Assembly (NCBI GenBank): GCA_021205455.1
Contig: JAJPXL010000084.1
Span: 12,913 to 45,322, forward strand
Reading direction: 5' to 3'
Length of the DNA: 32,410 nt
DNA from: Clostridiales bacterium
GTDB taxonomy: Bacteria > Bacillota > Clostridia > Oscillospirales > Oscillospiraceae
In this document: positions 15,478 to 24,363 of the stretch, in pieces
How positions within the stretch are numbered: position 1 is the first letter of the stretch
How the letters are laid out: each line of letters begins with the position of its first letter
Notes under the pieces: generated by a model
What the model was told of the DNA's origin: nothing
The model's input: the letters and a program-made list of their open reading frames with translations, nothing else
The model's database searches: none
Position numbers and translations under genes: made by a program

Positions 15478-15493
15478 ACACAAGAAGTTGTGT
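15478..15493. promoter_or_regulatory. NrdR box, distal
   Basis: ACACAA-GAAG-TTGTGT is a perfect palindrome with NrdR-box ends, centred 32 bases (three helical turns) from the proximal box. Paired boxes at this spacing are the established NrdR arrangement on ribonucleotide reductase genes. Confidence 0.7.
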
Positions 15494-15562
15494 GCGAGAA
15501 TCCGGCAAATTGCACAAAGGCGCGAAAAAGGTACCGCGATAATCCGGTTTTCCCGAAGAGTG

Positions 15563-15591
15563 ACAACATTTCCACCGTCAGCGCATAGGAT
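15563..15591 (+). promoter_or_regulatory. Candidate sigma-E promoter of yqfC
   Basis: CATAGGAT (15584-15591) resembles the sigma-E -10 (CATACAMT). ACAACAT, 14 bases upstream (15563-15569), is a weak -35. yqfCD are sigma-E genes in Bacillus. The same -10 sequence occurs before the spoIIM-like gene. Confidence 0.4.
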
Positions 15592-15611
15592 GACAGAAAG
15601 GGGGCGGTTTT

Positions 15612-15890
15612 ATGGCACGCGGGGAGCGGTGGAAAATTTTAGCGCAAACTGCGGACGCGCTTTCCCTGCCGCCGGAGCTGGCGCCGGGGACGCCGGTGCT
15701 GGAGCTGTACGGCAGCGGCCAGCTGAGGATGGAGAACCATCGGGGCATCATCGCCTACGGCAGCGAGGAGATCAGCGTCAGCGGCGGGAAGCTCCTGGTC
15801 CGGATTCAGGGGAAGAACCTGGAGCTGCGCTCCATGAGCGCGGACGCCCTTTTTATCACCGGAAGCATAGAAAACATCCGATTAGAATAA
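15612..15890 (+). CDS. yqfC: Sporulation protein YqfC (YabP/YqfC family)
   Basis: 92 residues, a YabP/YqfC beta-rich domain: LELYGSGQLRMENHRGIIAY, EEISVSGGKLLVRIQGKNLE. YqfC partners with YqfD during endospore formation in the mother cell (family knowledge). ATG 15612 follows GAAAGGGGG. It opens the long plus-strand run and is followed after 31 bases by yqfD. No membrane helix is visible. Confidence 0.88.
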   Translation: MARGERWKILAQTADALSLPPELAPGTPVLELYGSGQLRMENHRGIIAYGSEEISVSGGKLLVRIQGKNLELRSMSADALFITGSIENIRLE

Positions 15891-15921
15891 TCAAACTGCG
15901 AAAAAAGACGGTGGGTGACGT

Positions 15922-17148
15922 ATGCAAAAGTGGGTGAATTTCCTGCGGGGGAGCGCAAGGCTGGAGATTTCCGGGCCGTTTCCGGAGCGGTTTTTAAATC
16001 TGTGCAGCGTGGAGGGGTTAGGATTTTGGAAGGTGGAAGTATGCTCCCAAACGGCTTTGCGTTTGACGGTGGCCCTGTGGGATGTGCGCCGCGCCGGACG
16101 CCTGGCTGAAAAGGCGGGCTGCACCGCCAGGCGCGTCGGGGGCGGAGGGCTGCCGGTCTTTCTCTGCGCCTTCCGCCGCAGGTACGCGCTGCTGGCCGGG
16201 CTGGCCCTCAGCGCCCTGACGGCGGCTTTCTTGTCCCGCTTCATTTTGGTGGTGAAAGTGACGGGAAACGACGCTGTGCCGGATTCCGTCATTTTGACCG
16301 AACTGGAGGAGCTGGGCTTTCATTTTGGTACCTATGGGCCGACGGTAAATGAGCGGGATTTGGCCAACCGGATGCTGGAGGCGCTGCCGGAGCTGAGCTT
16401 CCTGGCCATCAACATCTCCGGGGTGTACGCGGAGGTGGTGGTGCGGGAGGCGGTGGAGGTGCCGGAGGTGCGGGACGAGGACACTCCCACCGACGTGGTG
16501 GCGGCCCGGGACGGGGTCATCGTGGACGTGAACGCCTTCTCTGGCAGCGTCTCTGTGGCGGAGGGGGACGCGGTGCTGGCCGGGGAGACGCTGATCTCCC
16601 ACCTGTCGGTGTACGAACCGGCGGAGTGGAGCGACGGGCAGACCTTCACCAGCACCACCCACGCCCGAGGGGAGGTCTGGGCGCTGACGGAGCGTACCCT
16701 GACGGCGAAAACGCCCCTCCGGGCGGCCACAGTCGGCGTTGCATCGGGCGGCAAAACCGTTTACAGCCTGCGGCTCGGGAAAAATGTCATTAAATTTCGT
16801 CAAAACAGTAGCAATTCCATGGGGAACTGTGATAAAATAAAAAAAGCGTGGCACCTGACGCTGCCCGGCGGCATTGTCCTCCCCCTGGCCTGGGAGGCGG
16901 AGACGCTGACGCCCTACAGCGAGACAGTGGCGGCCGTCTCCGCCGCCTCCGCCGAAGGGTACCTGAAAGCCCGGCTGGAAAGCCGTCTCACCGCCATCCT
17001 GGGGGATGGGCAGGTGCTGGGCAGGAGCTGGACGGTGACGAAGGACGGGGACGCCCTGACGGTGACGCTGGAGGCGTCCTGCCTGGAGGACATTGCAAAG
17101 GAAGAGACTGTGGCGGAAGAGACAGAGCCGCAGGAGGAAACGGAGTGA
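15922..17148 (+). CDS. yqfD: Sporulation protein YqfD
   Basis: 408 residues. The N-terminal cytoplasmic part begins WVNFLRGSARLEISGPFPERFLN (about 4-26 of the protein), followed by one transmembrane helix (ALLAGLALSALTAAFLSRF, about 89-107) and a large extracytoplasmic region typical of YqfD. It acts with YqfC in sporulation. GGTGGGTGACG precedes the ATG. The stretch at 16780-16850 is markedly AT-rich (Lys/Asn codons AAA, AAT) compared with the rest, but the frame is intact. The C-terminus is a Glu-rich tail. Confidence 0.9.
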   Translation: MQKWVNFLRGSARLEISGPFPERFLNLCSVEGLGFWKVEVCSQTALRLTVALWDVRRAGRLAEKAGCTARRVGGGGLPVFLCAFRRRYALLAGLALSALTAAFLSRFILVVKVTGNDAVPDSVILTELEELGFHFGTYGPTVNERDLANRMLEALPELSFLAINISGVYAEVVVREAVEVPEVRDEDTPTDVVAARDGVIVDVNAFSGSVSVAEGDAVLAGETLISHLSVYEPAEWSDGQTFTSTTHARGEVWALTERTLTAKTPLRAATVGVASGGKTVYSLRLGKNVIKFRQNSSNSMGNCDKIKKAWHLTLPGGIVLPLAWEAETLTPYSETVAAVSAASAEGYLKARLESRLTAILGDGQVLGRSWTVTKDGDALTVTLEASCLEDIAKEETVAEETEPQEETE

Positions 17149-17154
17149 ACCCAT

Positions 17155-18141
17155 TTGATAGAACAGCGGGTCAGCCTGGAGCGGATGGAGTATGCCGCCG
17201 GATTGTTTGGCAGCTTTGATGAGAACATTCGATTGATTGAGCGGGAGCTCTCCGTTCAAATCACCATCCGGGAGGAAGAATTAAAGGTCAGCGGCGAAGG
17301 GGAGCAGGTGCTGCTGGCGGTCAAGACGCTGGAGGGCCTTCTGAGCCTGCTCCAGCGGGGGGAACCGCTGAATGAGCAGACCATCCGCTATGTGATCTCC
17401 CTGGCCCGGTCGGGCCAGGAGGACAAGGTGAACGAGCTGGCGAAGGACGTGATCTGCGTCACCGCCGCCGGCAAGCCCATCAAGGCCAAGACCGCCGGAC
17501 AGAGCGCCTATGTAAGGGCGGTGATGAAGCACACCATCACCCTGGGGGTGGGCCCCGCCGGCACCGGCAAGACCTACCTGGCAGTGGCGGCGGCGGTGGC
17601 CGCCTTCAAGAGCAGGCAGGTGAACCGCATCATCCTGACCCGCCCGGCGGTGGAGGCGGGGGAGCGGCTGGGCTTCCTCCCCGGCGATTTGCAGAGCAAG
17701 GTGGACCCCTATCTCCGGCCGCTGTATGACGCCCTGTTTGAAATGCTGGGCAGCGAGACCTTTGAGAAGTACCAGGAGCGGGGGAACATCGAGGTGGCCC
17801 CTCTGGCCTATATGCGTGGCCGGACGCTGGACGACAGCTTCATCATCCTGGACGAGGCCCAGAACACCTCCAAGGAGCAGATGAAGATGTTCCTGACCCG
17901 GCTGGGCTTTGGCTCCAAAATCGTCATCACCGGCGACATCACCCAAATCGACCTGCCCAGGGAGACGGCCTCCGGCCTGAAGGAGGCCATGCGGGTGCTG
18001 CGGGGGGTGGAGGACATCGCCATCTGCCGGCTCACCGGTGAGGATGTGGTGCGCCACGCCCTGGTGCAGCGCATCATCAAGGCCTACGAGCTGGACGAGA
18101 AGCGGGCCAGTACGGAACGAAAAAAGCATCAGGAGCGGTGA
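17155..18141 (+). CDS. phoH: PhoH-family ATPase
   Basis: 328 residues. An N-terminal KH-like part precedes the P-loop ATPase with Walker A GPAGTGKTYLA (about residues 133-143) and Walker B FIILDEAQN (about 230-238). PhoH-like proteins are implicated in RNA metabolism and lie beside ybeY in many bacteria. The start is TTG at 17155, chosen for CGGAG nine bases upstream and full family length; it begins six bases after yqfD. Confidence 0.92.
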   Translation: MIEQRVSLERMEYAAGLFGSFDENIRLIERELSVQITIREEELKVSGEGEQVLLAVKTLEGLLSLLQRGEPLNEQTIRYVISLARSGQEDKVNELAKDVICVTAAGKPIKAKTAGQSAYVRAVMKHTITLGVGPAGTGKTYLAVAAAVAAFKSRQVNRIILTRPAVEAGERLGFLPGDLQSKVDPYLRPLYDALFEMLGSETFEKYQERGNIEVAPLAYMRGRTLDDSFIILDEAQNTSKEQMKMFLTRLGFGSKIVITGDITQIDLPRETASGLKEAMRVLRGVEDIAICRLTGEDVVRHALVQRIIKAYELDEKRASTERKKHQER

Positions 18142-18147
18142 GACGCG

Positions 18148-18642
18148 ATGGAACATGAAATTTTGCTGTCCTCCGACGTGGAGGGCTTCCCCTACGAGGG
18201 GCTGCTGAAGCGGTGCATCACCGCAGCGCTGGAGGCGGAGCGGGTATTCGTCCCCTGCGAGGTGGACGTGCTCATCACAGACGACGCGGGGATTCACCAA
18301 ATCAACCTGGAGCAGCGGGGGGTGGACGCCCCCACCGACGTGCTGTCCTTCCCCATGTTCTACTTCACCCCCGGCACGCCGCCGACGGAGGAGGACGCGG
18401 AGCTGGACCCGGAGACGGAGCTGCTGCCCCTGGGGGACATGGTGATCTCCTATGAGCGGGCGGCGGCCCAGGCGGAGGAGTACGGCCACAGCGTGGAGCG
18501 GGAGCTGGGATACCTCAGCGTTCACTCGGTGCTGCACCTGTTGGGCTATGACCATATGGACGGGGACGACGGCCCCATGAAGCGCCAGATGAGAGAGAGA
18601 GAAGAAGCAATCATGGCAAGCATCGGCATCCCGCGAGGATAA
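18148..18642 (+). CDS. ybeY: rRNA maturation endoribonuclease YbeY
   Basis: 164 residues. The zinc-binding HSVLHLLGYDH (HxxxHxxxxxH) is at about residues 127-137, and the PTDVLSFP motif near 64-71 is typical. YbeY acts in 16S rRNA 3' maturation and ribosome quality control (family knowledge). AGGAGCGG precedes ATG 18148, six bases after phoH. In Bacillus pgpH often lies between these genes; it is absent here. Confidence 0.95.
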   Translation: MEHEILLSSDVEGFPYEGLLKRCITAALEAERVFVPCEVDVLITDDAGIHQINLEQRGVDAPTDVLSFPMFYFTPGTPPTEEDAELDPETELLPLGDMVISYERAAAQAEEYGHSVERELGYLSVHSVLHLLGYDHMDGDDGPMKRQMREREEAIMASIGIPRG

Positions 18643-18682
18643 CTACAGACCGTGCGCAATCTCATACGAAAGGACTATTATC

Positions 18683-19408
18683 ATGGACAAGGAAACAATG
18701 CAGAAGGACGAATCCCAGCTGGAGCAGGCCGCCGTGGAGACGGAACTGGAAGCGGAAGCGGAAACGGAAGCGCTGACCGAGGAGGACGCGCCGGAGGAGG
18801 CCGGACAGGCCCTGACGGAGACCGGAGCCGGGGAAGCGCTGGCAGACGACGGGGACGATGAGGACGACGATGAGGAGGACGAGGACGAGTACGAATATGA
18901 GGATGAGGAACCCGCCCCCCTGGCCGTTACCACCAAGACGGAAATTGACGACCTGCTGCTGGACTTCATTATAATGGTACAGATGCGTCAGGCGAAGAAG
19001 AGCACCCGGCGGAACCTGCTGATCGGCATCATCGCCTCAGCGACGGTGGCCACGGTTTGCCTGCTGAACCAGCAGGACGTGGTAGGTTTCATACTGTGGG
19101 TGGTGACGCTGCTGCTGTTCCAGTCCTATTGGAACAGCAGCGAGCGCAGCGCCCGCAAGCGGCTGGCGCGGTCCAAGGGGCAGGTTTGGGCTTACACCTT
19201 TGCCGAGGACGGCATCCATGTAGGCCCCAGCCTCTCCGACGCCTGCATCGCCTGGAGTACCGTGGCCAAAGCGTGGCTGGAGGAGGGCTACTACGTCCTT
19301 GAGGTGAAGAACAGCGACGTGGTGGTGAAGGCGGCCAACCTGACGGAGAGCGAGCGCAACACCGTGGAGCTGCTGATGCTGGAGCACGTCTCCGACTGTC
19401 GGCTGTAA
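18683..19408 (+). CDS. YcxB-like membrane protein with acidic N-terminal region
   Basis: 241 residues. Residues about 2-77 are strongly acidic and probably disordered (DDEDDDEEDEDEYEYEDEE). Two transmembrane helices follow (about 113-130 and 133-149). The C-terminal domain has WAYTFAEDGIHVG and AWSTVAKAWLEEGYYVLEV, the pattern of the YcxB-like domain, whose function is unknown. AAAGGA precedes ATG 18683. The next gene is a paralogue. These two take the place of dgkA and cdd in the Bacillus order. Confidence 0.75.
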   Translation: MDKETMQKDESQLEQAAVETELEAEAETEALTEEDAPEEAGQALTETGAGEALADDGDDEDDDEEDEDEYEYEDEEPAPLAVTTKTEIDDLLLDFIIMVQMRQAKKSTRRNLLIGIIASATVATVCLLNQQDVVGFILWVVTLLLFQSYWNSSERSARKRLARSKGQVWAYTFAEDGIHVGPSLSDACIAWSTVAKAWLEEGYYVLEVKNSDVVVKAANLTESERNTVELLMLEHVSDCRL

Positions 19409-19423
19409 AAAAGGAGCGGAGCA

Positions 19424-20014
19424 ATGACCATACATTCGGAAACCGTCATTGACGAGGCGGTGGTAAAGAAGCTGGCGGAGATCTCCGTGGAGCGGGAGAA
19501 CGGCAAGTACCCCCACCGCCGCCTGCTCCTGAACCTGCTGGCCGTGGTGCTGCTGGGAATGGCGGTCTGGTATCTCTGGTCCTGGTTTGACAGCGGGAGG
19601 TCGGACGATTTGGACGGCAACCCCCTGGTGGCGATTATGCTGGTGGTGATGAGCGGTACGGTGCTGTTCTACGCCAACACCGACCCCATGAAGAACGCCA
19701 CCGTCAAGCTGCGCAAGAGCCTGGGCACCCATTGGTATTATGACTTCGCGGAGGACGGCATTCACGCCGCTTACGACGGGGAGGACGGGGTCTTTGAGTG
19801 GGACACCGTCACCAACTGGTGGGAGGAGAACGACTTCTTCTGCCTGGATGTCACCGGCAACCCCATCGTGGTGCCGAAGAAGCAATTCAACATGAAGCAG
19901 CGCAAGGCGCTGCGGGAGCTGCTGGACGCCAACGTACGCATCCGCACCGACGAAGAGGTGAAGGCGGAGCGCCGGGCCGCGAAGCGCAGCAAACGAAAGA
20001 GCAGGGAATCATAA
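19424..20014 (+). CDS. YcxB-like membrane protein, paralogue of the preceding gene
   Basis: 196 residues: a short N-terminus, two transmembrane helices (about 27-45 and 62-78), then a YcxB-like domain (WYYDFAEDGIHAAYDGEDGV, FEWDTVTNWWEENDFFCLDV, IVVPKKQFN). It ends in a very basic tail (RRAAKRSKRKSRES), in contrast to the acidic head of its neighbour; the opposite charges might let the two proteins pair. AAGGAGCGG precedes ATG 19424. Function unknown. Confidence 0.75.
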   Translation: MTIHSETVIDEAVVKKLAEISVERENGKYPHRRLLLNLLAVVLLGMAVWYLWSWFDSGRSDDLDGNPLVAIMLVVMSGTVLFYANTDPMKNATVKLRKSLGTHWYYDFAEDGIHAAYDGEDGVFEWDTVTNWWEENDFFCLDVTGNPIVVPKKQFNMKQRKALRELLDANVRIRTDEEVKAERRAAKRSKRKSRES

Positions 20015-20018
20015 CGCT

Positions 20019-20915
20019 ATGGAAATCAAAAAGTCAGGTATCATCACCATTGTCGGTCGGCCCAACGTGGGCAAGTCCACCCTATTGAACGCGCTGGTGG
20101 GGGAGAAAATCGCCATCGTCAGCCACAAGCCCCAGACCACCCGGAACCGCATTTGCGGCATCGTCACCAAAGGGGACAGGCAGTTCGTCTTTACCGACAC
20201 GCCGGGCCTGAACAAGGCCCGGAACCGCCTGGGCGAGTATATGGAGGGGGTCGTTCGGGCCTCCATCAACGATGTGGATGCGGCCGTGCTGGTGGTGGAG
20301 CCGGTGCCCACGCCGGGGGAGCAGGAGCGGGAGCTGATTCGCCGCATCCAGGCCATCGGCGTACCCGCCGTGCTGGTCATCAACAAGGTGGACACCCTGG
20401 AGCAGAAGGAGAAGGTGCTGGAGGTCATCGCCGCCTATCAGGCGCTCCATGACTTTGCGGACATCGTCCCCATCTCCGCGTTGAAGCGGGACGGGGTGGA
20501 CGAGCTGCTCCAGGTGCTGGAGCGGTTCCTGCCAGAGGGGCCGGAGCTGTTCCCCCAGGACATGACCACCGATCAGCCGGAGAAGCAGGTCATGGCGGAG
20601 ATTCTGCGGGAGAAGATGCTGATCAACCTGAACCAGGAGATCCCCCACGGCACCGCGGTGGAAATCACGAAATTCTCCGAGCGGGACAGCGGCATCATCG
20701 ACTGCGAGGCCACCATCTACTGCGAAAAGGCCAACCACAAGGGCATCATCATCGGCAAGCACGGGGATATGCTCAAGCGCATCTCCACCTCCGCCCGCAT
20801 TGACATGGAGCGGTTCATGGGTACGAAGGTGTTCCTGACCACCTGGGTGAAGGTGAAGGAGAACTGGCGGGATGACCTAATGGCCGTCCAGAACTTCGGC
20901 TATCGGGACGAGTGA
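20019..20915 (+). CDS. era: GTPase Era
   Basis: 298 residues. G1 is GRPNVGKST (about 13-21), G3 is DTPG (about 60-63), G4 is NKVD (about 123-126), with SALKRDGVDEL as G5. The C-terminal KH domain contains GIIIGKHGDMLKRI (about 243-256). Era binds the 16S rRNA 3' end during 30S assembly. It begins four bases after the YcxB paralogue, with a modest GCAGGGA site. Confidence 0.97.
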   Translation: MEIKKSGIITIVGRPNVGKSTLLNALVGEKIAIVSHKPQTTRNRICGIVTKGDRQFVFTDTPGLNKARNRLGEYMEGVVRASINDVDAAVLVVEPVPTPGEQERELIRRIQAIGVPAVLVINKVDTLEQKEKVLEVIAAYQALHDFADIVPISALKRDGVDELLQVLERFLPEGPELFPQDMTTDQPEKQVMAEILREKMLINLNQEIPHGTAVEITKFSERDSGIIDCEATIYCEKANHKGIIIGKHGDMLKRISTSARIDMERFMGTKVFLTTWVKVKENWRDDLMAVQNFGYRDE

Positions 20916-20994
20916 CGCCGTCGGCCGTCACAAAAGTTTCCAGCCATAGGCCGCTTCCCTTCTGCACATCCTAACGGCAGCGGGAGGGGTTACT

Positions 20995-21171
20995 ATGCTG
21001 GATGCGCAGCAAAGCTGGAGGCTGTTCCTGGCCACCGGCTTGCCGGAGGCCTATCTGTATGCCAAGCAGACGGAAAGGGTGGAAGGGTATGCGGCAGGTC
21101 GTACACGGAATCGTACTGAGAGAGGTTGCGTACAAGGAGTCGGACAAGATATTGACCGTTTTGACCGATAA
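20995..21171 (+). CDS. yqzL: YqzL-like small protein
   Basis: 58 residues starting MLDAQQSWRLFLATGLPEAY LYAK (shown in two parts). The W-LF--TG--EAYL-YK pattern and the position between era and recO match Bacillus YqzL, a short protein of unknown function. GGAGGGG lies seven bases before the ATG. The C-terminal half (from about residue 32) is read in a different frame from recO, overlapping it by 83 bases, and is not conserved-looking. Confidence 0.7.
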   Translation: MLDAQQSWRLFLATGLPEAYLYAKQTERVEGYAAGRTRNRTERGCVQGVGQDIDRFDR

Positions 21172-21856
21172 AAACGGTCAAATGACGGTGGCTGCCCGGG
21201 GAAGCCGGAAGAAGGGCGGCGGCGTCTCCGCCGCCGCCCAGCTGCTGATCTGGTCGGAGATGACCCTCAGCGAGTACCGGGGCCATTGGACGCTGTCCGA
21301 GGCCGCCACGGAGCGGGAGTTCCGCCGGGTGCGCAGCGACCTGGAGCGGCTGGCCCTGGGCAGCTACTTTGCGGAGCTGACCGAGCTTCTGACGGAGGAG
21401 GGCGTCCCCAACGAGGGGATGCTGGCCCTTCTGCTGAACAGCCTCTATGTGATGGAGGCCACGGACCGGCCCCTGCCCCTGGTGAAGGCCACCTTTGAGC
21501 TGCGGGCCATGTGCCTTTCCGGCTACCGGCCCCTGCTGGAGCGCTGCGCGGTCTGCGGGCGGGAGCAGCCGGAGGAACCGGCCCTCCAGCTCCGCTCCGG
21601 TCTGCTCCATTGCAGGCGCTGCCCCCTGCCCATGGAGGACGGGGTGTCTGTGGCGTTGGACGGGGCCTCCCTGGCCGCCATGCGCCATGTGGCGGACTGT
21701 GAGAAGAAAAAGCTGTTCTCCTACCGGCTCAGCCCGGAGGCCCAGGCCCGGATGAGTCGGGCCTGCGAGTCCTTCCTGCTGGCGCAGATGGAGCGCAGCT
21801 TTCGTACATTAGAATTTTATCGGCAGGTCGCCCCGGAGGATGAGACAATATCGTAG
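21089..21856 (+). CDS. recO: DNA repair protein RecO
   Basis: 255 residues. The N-terminal OB fold begins VHGIVLREVAYKESDKILTV; a zinc-finger region has CAVCGREQ and CRRC (about residues 153-180). RecO anneals single strands and loads RecA with RecR. I chose ATG 21089 because GGAAGG precedes it and the OB fold begins there; an earlier in-frame start at 21002 would overlap all of yqzL. Confidence 0.93.
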   Translation: MRQVVHGIVLREVAYKESDKILTVLTDKNGQMTVAARGSRKKGGGVSAAAQLLIWSEMTLSEYRGHWTLSEAATEREFRRVRSDLERLALGSYFAELTELLTEEGVPNEGMLALLLNSLYVMEATDRPLPLVKATFELRAMCLSGYRPLLERCAVCGREQPEEPALQLRSGLLHCRRCPLPMEDGVSVALDGASLAAMRHVADCEKKKLFSYRLSPEAQARMSRACESFLLAQMERSFRTLEFYRQVAPEDETIS

Positions 21857-21908
21857 AGAAAACGAGCGTTATATTGTACTATCCGGGCGCACACGAGGAA
21901 AAAGAGGT

Positions 21909-24284
21909 ATGACAGACTTATTTGAAAAATCCATCCGCACGCTGGAGCTGCCCAGCGTGCTGGAGCTGCTGGCGGCCCAGGCGGTCAGCACCGACGGCAA
22001 GGAGCGGTGCCGCGCCCTGCGCCCCTCGGTGGAGGAGGCGGAGGTGCTGCGCCTCCAGGCGGAGACCACGGCGGCCCGGAACATGATGGACCTGAACGGC
22101 CCGCCGGCCCTGGCCAACGTGGCGCCGGTGGCGGCCTCCCTGCAGCGGGCAGACCTGGGGGGCAGCCTGAACCCCCGGGAGCTGCTGGACATCGCGGCGG
22201 TGCTGCGCACCGCCCGGGAGGTGGCCGCCTATGACGGCGTGGGGGAGAATCCCACGGTGCTGGACGGTACATTCCGCTCCCTGCGGGTGAACCGCTACCT
22301 GGAGGACAAGATTTACGGCGCAATCCTCTCCGAGGAGGAGATTGCCGACAACGCCAGCCCGGAGCTGGCGGATATCCGCCGCCACATCCGCCTCAGCACC
22401 GGCAAGGCCCGGGAGGTCTTGCAGCGGCTGATCTCCTCCAGCGCGGCCAAGTACCTGCAGGAGCCCATCATCACCATCCGGCAGGACCGGTTCGTGGTGC
22501 CGGTGAAGGCGGAGTTTAAGAGCAGCGTGCCGGGGCTGGTACACGATGTGTCCGCCACCGGCTCCACCTACTTTATCGAACCTATGGCGGCGGTCCAGGC
22601 CAACAATGAGCTGCGGGAGCTGCTGACCAGGGAGGAGGTGGAGATTGCCCGCATCCTGGCGGCCCTCTCCGCCGAGGCCGCCTCCTTCCAGGGGGATATT
22701 TTGCTGGACTACCAGCTTCTGGTGGAGTTGGACGTGATTTTCGCCCGGGCCAAGCTCAGCACCCGGATGTGGGGCATGGAGCCGAAGCTCAGCGAGGACG
22801 GCAGCTTCTCCTTCCAAATGGCGCGGCACCCCCTGCTGGACCCCAAGACGGCGGTGCCCATCGACCTGCGGCTGGGCAGCGACTTTGACACCCTGGTCAT
22901 CACCGGACCCAACACCGGCGGCAAGACGGTGACGCTGAAAACGGCGGGGCTGCTGACCCTGATGGCCCAGTGCGGCCTCCATCTGCCGGTGTCGGACGGC
23001 AGCACCTTCGCCGTGTACCGGGAGGTGCTGGCCGACATCGGGGACGAGCAGTCCATCGAGCAGTCCCTCTCCACCTTCTCCTCCCACATCACCAACGTGG
23101 TGAAGATTCTGGAGGAGGCGGACGACCGGACGCTGCTCCTCTACGACGAACTGGGGGCGGGCACCGACCCCGTGGAGGGCGCGGCCCTGGCCGTGGCCAT
23201 CATCGAGGAATCCCGGGCCCTGGGGGCCAGGCTGATCGCCACTACCCATTACGCGGAGTTGAAACAGTACGCCATGACAACGCCTGGTGTTCAGAATGCC
23301 TCCTGCGAGTTCGATGTGGAGACCCTCCAGCCCACCTACCGGCTGCTCATCGGCCTGCCGGGGAAGTCCAACGCCTTTGCCATCTCCCGACGGCTGGGCC
23401 TGCCGGAGCACGTCATCGACCACGCCATGGAGCGGATGGACAGCCAGAACATCCAGTTTGAGGACATCCTCTCCCAGCTGGAGCAGCAGCGCCAGCAGAT
23501 GGAGGCGGAGCGCCGGGAGAGCGAGCGCCTGCGCCGCCAGATGGAGGAGGACGCCGCCGTCTCTGCCCAGTATCGGGAGAAGATCGAGCAGGAGCGGGCC
23601 AAGGTGGTGGAGAAGGCCAACGCCGAGGCCAGGCAGATTCTGGCCGATGCGCGAGCCGCCTCCAACACGGTGTTCCACGAGCTGGACAACCTGAAAAAGC
23701 GCCAGCGCCAGGGCCAGCAGGATTGGCAGAACGACAACGAGGAGCGGGCCGCCCTCCGCCGGAAGCTGAACGAGGCGGAGTCCGCCCTGGACCAGGGCGC
23801 AGCCCTGCCAGAGCTGCCTGCCAGCCGCCCGGCGGAGCAGGGGGACACGGTGGAGCTGGTCAAGACCCGCACCAGGGCCCAGGTGCTGGCGGTGAACAAG
23901 GACGGCACCCTCCAGCTCCAGGCGGGGATTCTGAACATCACCGCCAAGCAGGGGGACGTGCGTGTGGTGGAGCCACAGAAACAGGCGGGGAAGCCCAAGC
24001 GCCCCACCGGACAGGTCCACGCCGACGTTCACGCTGCCCCCAGCCGCCAGGAGCTGGATGTCCGCGGCATGACGGCGGACGAGGCTGTGGCCGTGGTGGA
24101 GCAGTACCTGGACAATGCGGTGATGGCCCACCTGACCACCGTGACTATCATCCACGGCAAGGGCACCGGCGCGCTGCGGGCCGCCGTCCAGCAGTACCTG
24201 AAGACCTGCAAGTATGTGAAGCGCTACCGCCTGGGCCGCTACGGCGAGGGGGAAAACGGCGTGACGGTGGTGGAGCTGAAATAG
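21909..24284 (+). CDS. mutS2: MutS2 (RqcU-like) ATPase/endonuclease
   Basis: 791 residues. Core and lever region, then Walker A TGPNTGGKT (about 333-341), Walker B LLLYDELGAGTDP (about 411-423), a long coiled coil rich in Gln/Arg/Glu (about 515-640), and a C-terminal Smr domain with LDVRGMTADEA and HGKGTGALR. MutS2 suppresses recombination or, in Bacillus, helps split collided ribosomes (family knowledge). ATG 21909 follows GAGGAAAAAG; it ends before a strong terminator. Confidence 0.95.
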   Translation: MTDLFEKSIRTLELPSVLELLAAQAVSTDGKERCRALRPSVEEAEVLRLQAETTAARNMMDLNGPPALANVAPVAASLQRADLGGSLNPRELLDIAAVLRTAREVAAYDGVGENPTVLDGTFRSLRVNRYLEDKIYGAILSEEEIADNASPELADIRRHIRLSTGKAREVLQRLISSSAAKYLQEPIITIRQDRFVVPVKAEFKSSVPGLVHDVSATGSTYFIEPMAAVQANNELRELLTREEVEIARILAALSAEAASFQGDILLDYQLLVELDVIFARAKLSTRMWGMEPKLSEDGSFSFQMARHPLLDPKTAVPIDLRLGSDFDTLVITGPNTGGKTVTLKTAGLLTLMAQCGLHLPVSDGSTFAVYREVLADIGDEQSIEQSLSTFSSHITNVVKILEEADDRTLLLYDELGAGTDPVEGAALAVAIIEESRALGARLIATTHYAELKQYAMTTPGVQNASCEFDVETLQPTYRLLIGLPGKSNAFAISRRLGLPEHVIDHAMERMDSQNIQFEDILSQLEQQRQQMEAERRESERLRRQMEEDAAVSAQYREKIEQERAKVVEKANAEARQILADARAASNTVFHELDNLKKRQRQGQQDWQNDNEERAALRRKLNEAESALDQGAALPELPASRPAEQGDTVELVKTRTRAQVLAVNKDGTLQLQAGILNITAKQGDVRVVEPQKQAGKPKRPTGQVHADVHAAPSRQELDVRGMTADEAVAVVEQYLDNAVMAHLTTVTIIHGKGTGALRAAVQQYLKTCKYVKRYRLGRYGEGENGVTVVELK

Positions 24285-24296
24285 GATTCGTTATTG

Positions 24297-24332
24297 AAAA
24301 ACGGGCTGTGCAGCAGTTGCACAGCCCGTTTT
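24297..24332. terminator. Bidirectional terminator after mutS2
   Basis: AACGGGCTGTGCA and TGCACAGCCCGTT form 13 perfect pairs around a five-base loop, with AAAA before and TTTT after. It can end both mutS2 and the convergent exporter operon. Confidence 0.9.
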
Positions 24333-24363
24333 CGTTGCCACAGGAACGCCATTTTTCCGCCGC

